Under the pieces are notes generated by a model. That model did no database searches, was not told where the DNA came from, and saw only the letters and a list, made by a program, of their open reading frames with translations. 35,836 nucleotides of DNA. Origin: a virus. Location of the stretch: positions 1 through 35,836 of the IMG/VR virus record IMGVR_UViG_3300032086_003396; one strand, given 5' to 3'. Made by a program: the position numbers and the translations under genes. Shown piece by piece: positions 17,401 through 26,414 of this stretch. Within the stretch, counting starts at the first letter, position 1. Each line of letters begins with the position of its first letter.

Positions 17401-20400
17401 TCAAGCGGAAGATATGGTTAGGGTTCTCTCCACTGAAGATCAGGATGTATTCACAACTGAAACGCGTCCTATAAATTACTTCTTCGCATTTGAAAAGAGC
17501 ATGTACCAGACCATTTCGGAAGAGATGGTGAATTACTTTGCTACCTTAAAGGATCTACACAACCTTATAGGTGACCCTGTAGAACGCTGGCGACCTGAAT
17601 ACAAACAAATGAAGTTCATGCGCCAGAAGTTCTTTGAGAAGGTCGGCAATGACGAACTAGATTTCGATAAATTCTATGAGTTCTACAAGTGGTTTGATTC
17701 TTCTTTATCACTTATGTTGGGGCAATTGGTACCAGCTTCTGCTGACTTCTCCGACAACGTAAAAACAGTTATTGAGAATCACGTCCTAGAGAGACCAAAA
17801 TATAGAAATATCTTCCCATTCTTGGAGCGCGTCGGGGCGACTGATATAGAGGGAACTGTAATACCCCCCATTCCGCCTTCTGAAGAGACAATTCCTGGCG
17901 GTCCCGAAGTGCCTGGGGGATCCAACTATGGTGGCGACACTAACGCTAGTTCAGAAATAGAATCGGGACATTATGAGGCTCCTCCTACGGATGGCTCTGA
18001 TACTGAAAACAGACCATGGCAAAAATATAGAAGAGAAAAGACTGGTGATAGAGAGGGTATTTTTGAAGTAGTAAAGTCAACGTATGACAGATACACTAAA
18101 TCTACTGCCAAACTTAAGACAAACTATTCTTTCCCCTACGACGGCGTAACAAAGAATTCAAATTATGATCCTAATTTTGTTTTCCAAGCAACGCAGCCTT
18201 ACGGTCCTACAATCACGGCAACAAATATTCCTAAAAACATTATGTTGTCATTCGATATTGATGTTGAAGAACTCTTAAACACCACAGATATTAGAAACCC
18301 GAGAGGAAAAACGAAACTTTCTTACGGGATCAACCCCTCTATAAACAAGTCTGGATCAGAAGATCTAAACTACTATGGTAAAAGTTATGGTCCATTCAGC
18401 CTCTATAGCTCATCCGTAACCACAGGGTACAACAGTGAGGTTGTCCAGAACTACAAATCTGGAACGATGGTTACCAACCTTCACCACGATTTGGTTTTTG
18501 ATACAGGAATTCCGGCACAGGGTCCATTTACAGAGAAGTTTGTTGGCGGTAGATACTACCGACACACAGAATTGAATGATGGAAATGATACGAGAGAAAC
18601 TAGAGCAGAAGGTTTCCGATTGGCGCTTGGACTTAACCCTACAAGCTCTAATATCCCTGCTGGCGCTTCTGGTGCCCTGGGAGTGGTTCCGCCAAACTAC
18701 CCGTTCCTTGACTCACCGGCTGGCTCCGCGCCTTTAGGGTGGCTCCCAGCGCTTCCTACGGCACAGCGCCTCCGCGACGAAACCGCAAAGCGCCCGGTGA
18801 ACATCAAGAACATTTTGATGACGACAGCGTCTGTTGGAACGCGCCTGTCTGGAACGATCGTACATAGCAAAATCGGTAACTACCAAAAGAACTATCAGGT
18901 TGTCCAGACAGCTGGTAGAACTACTAACGACCTCTTCTTCCGTGAGCAAACGTTTAATTTCGCGCCAAACCCAGAAACCTTGGCTACTAGAGGCAGATTG
19001 CCGCTTACGTCTTCAACGCAAAATGTTGGTGGGGATTTAGACTACGCGCTCCCAGATAGATCGGGCCCCAACTCTAATGAAACAGTGTTTGTTAACTTGT
19101 TCTCATCCCCTGGTTCATACGAGGTATTATCGAGAGGCTACAGGGACCCGGCTCACGAAGAGCTATCGGTTTACAATGCTTCACCATATCGCAATCTCGG
19201 TGTAATCACTAGAGGACAGCAGGAATCTGCCTCTTTGGATCCTGTAGAGGCTAATACGATTGCAGTAGTAGACCAGATTAATAAGAATCGCGGTCTAAAC
19301 CAAAGAGCAGCACTCCACGCTGGACCGTTTGGTTCTGATGCCGCATATGGTTCGGTTCCAGAGTTGACATACGTTACAGTACCATCCTGGCACAAGACAA
19401 ACAGAAACCGCCGCCGCAGAATAGAGTTGTCTGGAGCAGCATACATTACGGCTTCCGTATACGATAACCTCTTTGTTCAGCACGCAATCCCACGTTCTGC
19501 ACAACAATACTCTTGGGTGACTGCATCATTGGCAGAGGGGCAGATTATCTATGGCAACGATAGACCATCATGCTTTAGTGCAAGTGTCTTAAGTCAGTTG
19601 ATAGTCTCTGGAACAAGTTATGATGATTTAACTTTTGTTGGATTAACAACTCGTATTTTGGATCCCGTAACGGCGTCTAGCCATATTCAAGGCTTACCAC
19701 TTGATGTTGCTAACTATGCTCAAGCATATGACAATGGTGATTGGACCGGTGGCGCCCCTGTATTCCAGCCTGGGACAGATTATTTCAATTTCTTGATTAC
19801 TACTCGCAATGGACCATACGGATACCCAACTTGGAAACAAATCCGTACTGGCGAGACCAAGATCGCGCGAAAGTTAAGAGAAACGAATAAGATTGGTTAC
19901 GCTATTCCGCCAAAGAGATTGGTAAACAACAATGGAGCGGTAATTCCTAAACGACCAAATTCTTTCGTTGACTTCTACGAAGCGCCTTATTCAATAAACT
20001 CTTCTCCAATAACATTTATTTTTGAAGACAACACAGAAGAGTCGGAGACCAAAAACAACATTGAGGTATCTGTTCCATTCAGAAACCAAATTGATTACTT
20101 CTCTCACAATGAATTGAACAATTTTTATGACCTTAAGTCTGACGTTTCAAATTTACAGTCGTACAAAACAGTGTTGGATTTCACAATCAGCAGCAGCTAC
20201 AGCACGGCGGTTACTTACACCGAAGCTTTGTATCCTGCTGATATTAACATGTTCAACAACATTGTTCGCAGAAGAACGAAATTCTCTATTACCAACATTT
20301 GGGATGATAATCGTAGAGATCGCTCTCTAACGTATGGAGGTAACGCTAATTCGCAAGGAATAACCTTCTTTACTTCTGCTTCTACGTGGCCATTGGATGC

Positions 20401-22810
20401 GCATTTGAATTTCGCGCTCACCACCTCCGTTAATGTTAATGATGGCGCCGGGGAACTTCAGAATGCATACACCAGATTTGCCAACAATACGGATAGAATT
20501 AGACCCGGCGTTACATATGCCGATAGGGTTCCTGCTGGGTCTGCGTCCCTTGGTGGCAATCAAACATTTGCTGGTGATGCTCTATGGGAGGCTGGAACAC
20601 AGTCGGGCAAGAAGCCTTACGAAAGTTACTCAACATATTCACAACACATTGCCAGAGTAGGAAAAGACCACTCAATCGTTCCTGAATTCAGAATTAGTGA
20701 ATTGTTCGAGACTTACAGTGAAGAAAAGGGAGGCGACTTTTTAGCCGATGTAGATAATATATTTAATCTAACAGGTGCTCACATATACGATAGCGCTCAA
20801 ACTGATTTCTTCAAGACATACACAAACTCGGATTTCTTAAAGTATTTCTCCGTAATTGATGACGATCTTAACGATCAACGTTCCGGAGACTTAAAGATTC
20901 AAAGAGATAGGATTTCACTTCGCTGCAATGCGATGGTTAAATTCTTGCCATACAAGGGATTCTATCCTGCAGAAAGAATTTTGGAGTTGGGAACTTTGTT
21001 CTCACAATCTTATGGTACTGTTGTCTTATCAAAGTCTGGCTCCGCACCCTCACAGGCATCGCTCAAGATACTTTTGGAGCCCATGATGTCTCCTGGCATA
21101 CTTTGTAATACAATTAAATCAGGAATTGCGGTAAGTTATCCAATTTTGTCGAATACCTCATCGAATGTGGACGATATTATTGCAAATCATGCCCCTCCTA
21201 GAAACACGTCCGCAAATACTAGATTATTTGAAGGAGTCGTCAATTATGACCGAGGTATTACAAATTCTGGAAACCCTAGCACGCAGGACGGATTCCTTTT
21301 CCAAGAACTGCCTTTCGAAACGCTGTACCGTCCGGAAACATATTTGGGACCAACTTTCTTAACAGGTTCGGGTGCAATTTATGATAATGCTGTATCACCC
21401 GTGACTATAGTAGATAATGGTAGTACGGGACCAATTGCCATTAAATTTGTTGATGGTAAGCGCTTATATCGCCATGCAATCGATAACTTCTTATGTGCTA
21501 CTACTGAATTCTTTACTAATCAGCCGGCAGCATTCTTATCTAGCAGAGAAGATCAGTTTAATGAAGTAGTAAGCGGCTCAACGTATGAGATGGAACTGGA
21601 GATTTTCAGAACGCAAAACGCTCTCAGTGGAGTAATTCAGGTTGCCACAGCGTCATTTAGCATGTATGACAGAGAATCAGCATATGGCTATCCAATTAAC
21701 GATGCGTCCGGATTCGCTACTTTTGACCACGTAACTCCTCCATATTTTTCTGGGTCCGCAAAAGTAACAATTTCTTACACTGCCACCGCTACAGGGCGCC
21801 CCACATTGGAAGATATTTTGTCTAACGCTTCCTACACCTACAGTCGCGATACAGCGGCGGGTTCAACCTCGCCTGCCTCATCGCGTATGCAGATAGATGC
21901 TAGCATTAATTTCAGTGACTACTTTAATACCGTCCCTAATGGAACAGCTACACAATCAAAAACATGGCTAATTCAAAGTAAGTTTGAAACACCAGTCTTG
22001 AACTTTGCTGGTATCACACCAACCAGAACAACATCAAGTGCTGAAATAGGAGCCGGTCTTTCATCGGCAGATCAGATTAAGACTGGCGGAATGTGGCATC
22101 TTTATGGAAATATTCCTGAAAGCTCTAGAGAAGGAATTTTTATCTCCCTCAGAGATACAAGAGAACTTTCACTAGCAGATGTTTGTGGATTCCCTACTGG
22201 TAAGAACGAAAGAGTCGGAGACGTTAAGGAGTCGAATATACTTGAAGAGGCAGTTGTTGCAGTTCCATTCAAGACTGTCAATAACAGAAGAAAGTTTTTT
22301 GGTATTAACAAAAACAATTCGGAATACAATAACATTAAGAAAAATCTTGAGAAGTATGTGTTCCCGCCAAAGTTTGACTTCGCAACAAACAATACGGTAG
22401 ATCCAATTTTGATGTATGCATTTGAGTTCTCTGCAAAGGTTACACAACAAGACATCGCAGATATGTGGCAAAACTTGCCACCCGATATCAATGAGAAGTT
22501 TGAACAAAAAGAAGTTATCATTGATGATAAACAGGTTCTCGATCTATTAGTTAAGAACGCGGAAGACATTCAGTGGCTCGTATTCAAGGTCAAGAAGCGC
22601 GCCAACAAGTCCTTTGAGAAGTACAGAAGATCTTTGGTAACAGAGGATACAAGCGCTATTGAAGATGATATAGGACCATACTCTTACAACTGGCCATACG
22701 ATTACTTCTCGCTCGTAGAACTAGTTAAGATTGACGAAACAGTGCAGTACGCATCTAGCGATGTATTGCCGGATAATACAATAACGCCTGGCATCGAGGA
22801 TCTCGAATAA
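14462..22810 (+). CDS. Giant baseplate/tail protein with tail-protein-I-like segment and two LamG-like domains (2782 aa)
   Basis: An 8.3 kb continuous frame. Order seen: N-terminal wedge-like region (about 1-130); a LamG/concanavalin-like fold at about 172-415 (LEFWLNK, WHHYAVSVKS, RFYVDGNLNNE, GSIDELRYWK); a helical region at about 480-625 ending in YKSKGTEKAFRNLIRCFGI, the pattern found in P2 gpI-like and large baseplate proteins; a second LamG-like fold at about 670-910 (TRWNLAVRVKPE, RVFVGAHRTNF, CRYWLDYIEDG); a helical, aromatic-rich block (about 1000-1125); a Pro/Gly/Ser-rich linker (about 1132-1180); then about 1600 residues of mostly beta-like sequence without recognised motifs. Its place after gp25 and gp6 fits a gp7/gpI-type wedge protein. 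LamG folds suggest glycan or surface binding. Functions inferred. Confidence 0.66.
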   Translation: MSLKKYFEITENIKALSGKTADDIGSQVESVAYHEQDILNEERFIPRVNFSDPANFARYGSAVEYYDQSIKRIYNEYPYDGSLREKLEWRNKSTYIDLHIFDNLYPRTNGYVILSADGWGTQTSTADGYGLSSDLEYIYVEGGPNPNPNGNSPKSTKFTGSNYYEPDKNRGSNLEFDLASQGASLEFWLNKSTFITGLTEKEVIFDLWNGELSSSATYLRFRLELTGAADGSDPFLLTVLSGTTGFSQQSIAASTFTTASVADGNWHHYAVSVKSASAGVTTRFYVDGNLNNESTLGTTGINNTDSSALRAYVGALITSPSGSSAAVGAGKLSGSIDELRYWKTQRSSKEIGRFWFTQVGGGVNTDPTPFTTTEESANVDLGVYFKFNEGITGRTSTDSTVLDYSGRFSNGAWTGYGANSRNTGSAIVLSNAAISEFRDPIIYSFHPDVVSLSADLETSGSAHDVNNNASIYNSIPSWITEEDVEGTSNVKYLTQIISSYFDTLHLQIESLNHLKDIQYPSGSDKPLPFAEKLLSSYGFVAPEIFLDADVLEKLADRSEDRVYEKSLHDVKNIIYQNIYNNLNYIYKSKGTEKAFRNLIRCFGIDDELVKFNIYANNVEYEMRNNRRSIIVGDKFANFNTAAGQSATVYNYTDASNANSVGFITSSSGLTDGYATTLEAEILFPKKLDETSIVYVDTNTISASLFGVHGTVGSGTDTTWASPDAVNFQVFAVRDELKSTNVKFVLTGTAGGYVPEISSSLYEEVYDNTRWNLAVRVKPEQFPLKGFVSGTNSNYVVELHGVQVEAGEVLHEFTVSGTIASPPAGFVTGSKRVFVGAHRTNFTGALLQTSDVKVNACRYWLDYIEDGALRGHLLDTENYGAAQPHLYAYPFDTTASYGEITKFDTLVFDWEFLTNTGSNASGQFIVDDISSGSAALTRFGDLGNILNKQYTARGDFFQASSTNAIDKDFVVSSKLNLPENIQAEDMVRVLSTEDQDVFTTETRPINYFFAFEKSMYQTISEEMVNYFATLKDLHNLIGDPVERWRPEYKQMKFMRQKFFEKVGNDELDFDKFYEFYKWFDSSLSLMLGQLVPASADFSDNVKTVIENHVLERPKYRNIFPFLERVGATDIEGTVIPPIPPSEETIPGGPEVPGGSNYGGDTNASSEIESGHYEAPPTDGSDTENRPWQKYRREKTGDREGIFEVVKSTYDRYTKSTAKLKTNYSFPYDGVTKNSNYDPNFVFQATQPYGPTITATNIPKNIMLSFDIDVEELLNTTDIRNPRGKTKLSYGINPSINKSGSEDLNYYGKSYGPFSLYSSSVTTGYNSEVVQNYKSGTMVTNLHHDLVFDTGIPAQGPFTEKFVGGRYYRHTELNDGNDTRETRAEGFRLALGLNPTSSNIPAGASGALGVVPPNYPFLDSPAGSAPLGWLPALPTAQRLRDETAKRPVNIKNILMTTASVGTRLSGTIVHSKIGNYQKNYQVVQTAGRTTNDLFFREQTFNFAPNPETLATRGRLPLTSSTQNVGGDLDYALPDRSGPNSNETVFVNLFSSPGSYEVLSRGYRDPAHEELSVYNASPYRNLGVITRGQQESASLDPVEANTIAVVDQINKNRGLNQRAALHAGPFGSDAAYGSVPELTYVTVPSWHKTNRNRRRRIELSGAAYITASVYDNLFVQHAIPRSAQQYSWVTASLAEGQIIYGNDRPSCFSASVLSQLIVSGTSYDDLTFVGLTTRILDPVTASSHIQGLPLDVANYAQAYDNGDWTGGAPVFQPGTDYFNFLITTRNGPYGYPTWKQIRTGETKIARKLRETNKIGYAIPPKRLVNNNGAVIPKRPNSFVDFYEAPYSINSSPITFIFEDNTEESETKNNIEVSVPFRNQIDYFSHNELNNFYDLKSDVSNLQSYKTVLDFTISSSYSTAVTYTEALYPADINMFNNIVRRRTKFSITNIWDDNRRDRSLTYGGNANSQGITFFTSASTWPLDAHLNFALTTSVNVNDGAGELQNAYTRFANNTDRIRPGVTYADRVPAGSASLGGNQTFAGDALWEAGTQSGKKPYESYSTYSQHIARVGKDHSIVPEFRISELFETYSEEKGGDFLADVDNIFNLTGAHIYDSAQTDFFKTYTNSDFLKYFSVIDDDLNDQRSGDLKIQRDRISLRCNAMVKFLPYKGFYPAERILELGTLFSQSYGTVVLSKSGSAPSQASLKILLEPMMSPGILCNTIKSGIAVSYPILSNTSSNVDDIIANHAPPRNTSANTRLFEGVVNYDRGITNSGNPSTQDGFLFQELPFETLYRPETYLGPTFLTGSGAIYDNAVSPVTIVDNGSTGPIAIKFVDGKRLYRHAIDNFLCATTEFFTNQPAAFLSSREDQFNEVVSGSTYEMELEIFRTQNALSGVIQVATASFSMYDRESAYGYPINDASGFATFDHVTPPYFSGSAKVTISYTATATGRPTLEDILSNASYTYSRDTAAGSTSPASSRMQIDASINFSDYFNTVPNGTATQSKTWLIQSKFETPVLNFAGITPTRTTSSAEIGAGLSSADQIKTGGMWHLYGNIPESSREGIFISLRDTRELSLADVCGFPTGKNERVGDVKESNILEEAVVAVPFKTVNNRRKFFGINKNNSEYNNIKKNLEKYVFPPKFDFATNNTVDPILMYAFEFSAKVTQQDIADMWQNLPPDINEKFEQKEVIIDDKQVLDLLVKNAEDIQWLVFKVKKRANKSFEKYRRSLVTEDTSAIEDDIGPYSYNWPYDYFSLVELVKIDETVQYASSDVLPDNTITPGIEDLE

Positions 22811-23730
22811 TGGAATTCTTTAACAAAAAAGAAGAAGTCTTGGAAGTTGTACTCACAAACTATGGAAGAGATAAGTTAGCTGCCGGTCAATTTAACCCAA
22901 CCTTTTATGCCTTCTTCGATGATGATATTCTGTATGATGTAAGTGGCTCTGGATACACCGAGGATCAGAACCTCGCTGAATCCAGAATTCAAAGCGACAC
23001 TCCAAAGATAAAGATTATCCCGACCAGAGAGGGCGCCGAAACAAGAGTCAATAGATTTGTTGATAATGTTTCTTCTTCTTTCAATGCCGTGATTGGCGGG
23101 CACACATCAGACCCAGCCAATAACGTTGAGATCTTTCAAGAACAAACTTATGGCGATAAAGGTAAGTTAGACGCATACCCGCTCGGTCGTTCGTCTTATA
23201 ACACACAAAATGCCCCTGCTTGGCAGATGGAAATACTTTCTAACCCTACCTCATCTTTGGGGCAGAGATTTCTAAACGAAGATGATTTTATACAGCCTAT
23301 CCCACAGATTGATATAACAATTGATTACGAGACATTTTTCAAGCAGGGAGAGATAACATCTGATTCTATTACTGGATATCTCGGTGACCCTCCGGGTAAC
23401 TTCTTTTTAGCTTTGAAAGAAAATTATTTAATGATAGAGCTTTTAGAGAGTAATACGCCTTTTGAAAAAGAAAACTTTGAAATTGAAGTTTTTCTATCTG
23501 GCTCCGATGGGCAGTATGTTCAATTAAGCTCTACCCCGCAGAGCGATACCGAATTCATTGCACCCACAGAGGGTAACATTGAATATTGGATGAATGTTTT
23601 GGTGGATAATGAAATCCCACAAGAGGTTATCAGGGAACTAGATATTAACGATAATGCTGTCTCTACGAATGCCAGCAGAATCAAACTTAATAGAGATCTA
23701 TACTCTACAGAAAATGAGGAGCCTTGCTAA
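22810..23730 (+). CDS. Virion structural protein, N-terminal module shared with the gene at 29125 (306 aa)
   Basis: Start overlaps the previous stop (TAATG) with GAGG upstream. The first 35 residues (EEVLEVVLTNYGRDKLAAG, then FYAFFDDDILYD) closely match the first 40 residues of the 316-aa protein encoded at 29125, identifying a small shared family. The rest is acidic and beta-like, with SIQ-poor, glutamate- and asparagine-rich stretches; no catalytic or membrane signature is seen. Located between the giant tail protein and two ~890-aa structural proteins, it probably joins the same particle substructure. The exact role is unknown. Confidence 0.62.
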   Translation: MEFFNKKEEVLEVVLTNYGRDKLAAGQFNPTFYAFFDDDILYDVSGSGYTEDQNLAESRIQSDTPKIKIIPTREGAETRVNRFVDNVSSSFNAVIGGHTSDPANNVEIFQEQTYGDKGKLDAYPLGRSSYNTQNAPAWQMEILSNPTSSLGQRFLNEDDFIQPIPQIDITIDYETFFKQGEITSDSITGYLGDPPGNFFLALKENYLMIELLESNTPFEKENFEIEVFLSGSDGQYVQLSSTPQSDTEFIAPTEGNIEYWMNVLVDNEIPQEVIRELDINDNAVSTNASRIKLNRDLYSTENEEPC

Positions 23731-26411
23731 TGACTGTTTCACTTGGACCTTATCAGAGAGGGCTTCCATTTCTCACAATTCAAGATATTCGTTTTGATAT
23801 CAATAAAGAAAATGATTATCTGCTCACTGTTGGGTTATCTAATGAGAAAATCGTAAAAACTGGTAAAAAGCAGAGAGAAATGGCTTTTGGTAATTTTATT
23901 TATTTCTCTTCGGATAAGTCAGAAATAGATGCCATAGCTTCCGATCTGCCCGCATTGATAGAAACGATAAAGCGAAACCCGAAAAACAAATACTTTTTCA
24001 ACGTTGGCAAAAAAGACTTCAAATACAAAGCAGACGCCGAGGGCGGCAGAAAGATTTATAACTTTTTTCACCAAAAGGAGTTCAAACTAGAGCAAACTAC
24101 AAATTTGTATGTCTTGGCATGCATTTTTATTGAAAGATCAAACAACTTTGTTATTGGAAACATTATCAAGGAAACAATACTAAACAATAGTTTGAGCCCT
24201 ATTACTGCTGACGTGTACTCCCTGGCAGAAACCATTCAGCCGTATGGTTCAATAAATTCTGTGTGGCCCGGCTCTGCTCACATCCAAAACGATCAAATTA
24301 TGGCTGGCAACACTCACGTAGCACAGCAGCATCCGAACTTATCTAGGACTGGCGTATTAAACGTAAGGTTGAAAGATTTAAGAGTTGTTCAGGCAGCACG
24401 AGGACTGAATTTTGATTTCACAACGGTGCAAGAGTCTTATTTTTCTCCGCTAACTCTATCAAGAGGCAAGTCCGGTGCAATAAATGGATCTTTTACGTTT
24501 AATTTATTTAATTTTACTAAAAACAATTCTAAACTTGGCGGGCTAATACAAAATCGAACTTCTTTGTTAGCGTCGGTATCCATAAAAGATATTATCATTT
24601 ACCAGAGAATAGTTGGTAGAGATGCGAGAGGCAATTCATTAACACCCGGCACAAGTGAGTTGTGTGGCTTAAAAGAAGCTAATCCCTTTAAAAAAGTGGC
24701 AAGTTTAAATTCCAATTGTCAAATAGTTCGAAATATCAATGAGAATCAGGCAGAGTATTATGAAATATTCTTCCTAGATGAGACAACTGAAGAAATTAAT
24801 TCAGGTCAAGCTGAATATGAGGCAGAGATTATTTTGGACGATAACACGGACAAACTAGTAATAGACTCCATAAATCCTCTTAAGCGAAACCTTAAAATGA
24901 TCAGCGATGTAAAGCAGATTGCTGATGATCCAGATGTTTATGATGACATAATTGTTGATTATCTTGCTTCTGTGAGAAGCATATTTGGTAATTTACCGTT
25001 TTCTACATTTTCAACTTTGTTCTGGAGAAAAAACTTACTATCTCTCGTAAACCAGTTCAACCCAAACTACGATTCAGATAAGTATCTATTTCTATCTATT
25101 ATGAGAGATTACGTCTCCAAACTGGAGGATATAGTGGCGCAGTATGCTCCGTCCGAATCAAAGATCAAAAATGACTCCAAGATATATCGCTCAAAGAAAG
25201 ATAGACTCCTTAGAGCCATGAAAGAATTTAAGGAAATATATCAATTTGTGGGCACAAAAAACTACGGTTTTGATTATGTTGATCAGACAATAGGCGAAAG
25301 TGTAAAGGTGGTTCCAAGTATTTCATTTGGCGCTTACGGCGAGAGAGCATCCACTGAAGTATCTAAGTATGAAATTGTTAATACTCAAATTGCTACACTT
25401 AACCCTTATGGATTTTTGTCTCCTGCAACATTGAATATGACTCCAAATCCTATGATGGTGAGTGCTGCTAGCTCGTCAATCGCTAACGATAGCGTTTTAT
25501 CAATTGTTTCTAATAAGGTTAGCAATAAAAAAGGATTTGAAGTTAATAAAAGTTTGAAGCGCGAAAACCAAAAAAGAGATATTTTTAACTCTCTTGGCGT
25601 GGGATTTAGAAAAAATCAAATCTCATTGAAAGATAATCTGGCTAGCAGAAAAAGACTTTACAGAACTCTTGATTCGGAAGAGTATTTTTCGGCCACATCT
25701 GAATTTGTATATGAAACGAAGCCTAGTGAGGCTGTGTCTGGCTCCAAGCAAGTCAATATAGAGTTTGAAAAAATAAGTTCTATTTTTAACAGTTCTTTGT
25801 CCAGCAAGATAATTGATAACACAATCACGCTATTCAACGAGCCAACCGTGATTACAAACAAAGAAATGCTTGAAGGCTCCCCGGCATCTCAAAAGTTAAA
25901 TGAGCAGAGCGATTTCTTGGAAACTTCAACCGCTGCTACTAAAGCAATAAACTTCAATTCTGTCGCACGAGTACACTACTTGGATTCTTACGACTCTCTA
26001 AATGGAGTGGGAAAGCAAAATTGGAAGCTTCTCACAGAGCAGAAATACAACGATGTTCAACAAAAATCACAAGCCTTGGTTTGCAAACTTGTTAAAGTTT
26101 CTGATGCCATAGGAACAAATGATATTTTAGACGTTGAACCAATGTCTAGTTTATTTGTTTTGGGCAGTCCTGAAGTAAGAGGCGGCGCACCATTGATAAA
26201 AATAAACGATTTGGTTCGATCAACAAAGCAAGACATTAGAGAATCAGCTGTTTCGGGTGATTTGAATAATGTTAATATTCTATATTCCAAGAGTTTGCCA
26301 ATGAGTATGGTGAGTTCCCAGACCACAACGCAACAGGCTTTAGAAACTAACAATTTAAATACAGCGCTATTTAATATAACAACGACAACTCCATCAAGCA
26401 CGGGCTATTAA
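23730..26411 (+). CDS. Virion structural protein of unknown function (893 aa)
   Basis: The frame is open from a TTG at 23724, but the ATG at 23730 is preferred: it overlaps the previous stop (TAATG) and follows GAGGAG at about 716-721 of 23.7 kb with normal spacing. The N-terminal third is beta/alpha mixed (GLPFLTIQDIRFDINKEND). A central helical section (about 420-515, YLFLSIMRDYVSKLEDIV, then KDRLLRAMKEFKEIYQF) is followed by a serine- and asparagine-rich, beta-like C-terminal half ending in a Thr/Ser-rich tail (TTTTPSSTGY). No recognised domain. Context within the tail block suggests a structural role. Confidence 0.58.
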   Translation: MTVSLGPYQRGLPFLTIQDIRFDINKENDYLLTVGLSNEKIVKTGKKQREMAFGNFIYFSSDKSEIDAIASDLPALIETIKRNPKNKYFFNVGKKDFKYKADAEGGRKIYNFFHQKEFKLEQTTNLYVLACIFIERSNNFVIGNIIKETILNNSLSPITADVYSLAETIQPYGSINSVWPGSAHIQNDQIMAGNTHVAQQHPNLSRTGVLNVRLKDLRVVQAARGLNFDFTTVQESYFSPLTLSRGKSGAINGSFTFNLFNFTKNNSKLGGLIQNRTSLLASVSIKDIIIYQRIVGRDARGNSLTPGTSELCGLKEANPFKKVASLNSNCQIVRNINENQAEYYEIFFLDETTEEINSGQAEYEAEIILDDNTDKLVIDSINPLKRNLKMISDVKQIADDPDVYDDIIVDYLASVRSIFGNLPFSTFSTLFWRKNLLSLVNQFNPNYDSDKYLFLSIMRDYVSKLEDIVAQYAPSESKIKNDSKIYRSKKDRLLRAMKEFKEIYQFVGTKNYGFDYVDQTIGESVKVVPSISFGAYGERASTEVSKYEIVNTQIATLNPYGFLSPATLNMTPNPMMVSAASSSIANDSVLSIVSNKVSNKKGFEVNKSLKRENQKRDIFNSLGVGFRKNQISLKDNLASRKRLYRTLDSEEYFSATSEFVYETKPSEAVSGSKQVNIEFEKISSIFNSSLSSKIIDNTITLFNEPTVITNKEMLEGSPASQKLNEQSDFLETSTAATKAINFNSVARVHYLDSYDSLNGVGKQNWKLLTEQKYNDVQQKSQALVCKLVKVSDAIGTNDILDVEPMSSLFVLGSPEVRGGAPLIKINDLVRSTKQDIRESAVSGDLNNVNILYSKSLPMSMVSSQTTTQQALETNNLNTALFNITTTTPSSTGY

Positions 26412-26414
26412 GAT

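Noticed and set aside
22102-22569. Minus-strand open frame of 155 codons (and an overlapping 111-codon frame at 22172-22507)
   Set aside because: Both lie fully inside the 2782-residue gene, lack a convincing ribosome site and have cysteine/serine/leucine-rich shadow composition.
26057-26401. Minus-strand open frame of 114 codons
   Set aside because: Antisense shadow of the 893-residue structural gene; no supporting start signal or recognisable protein.
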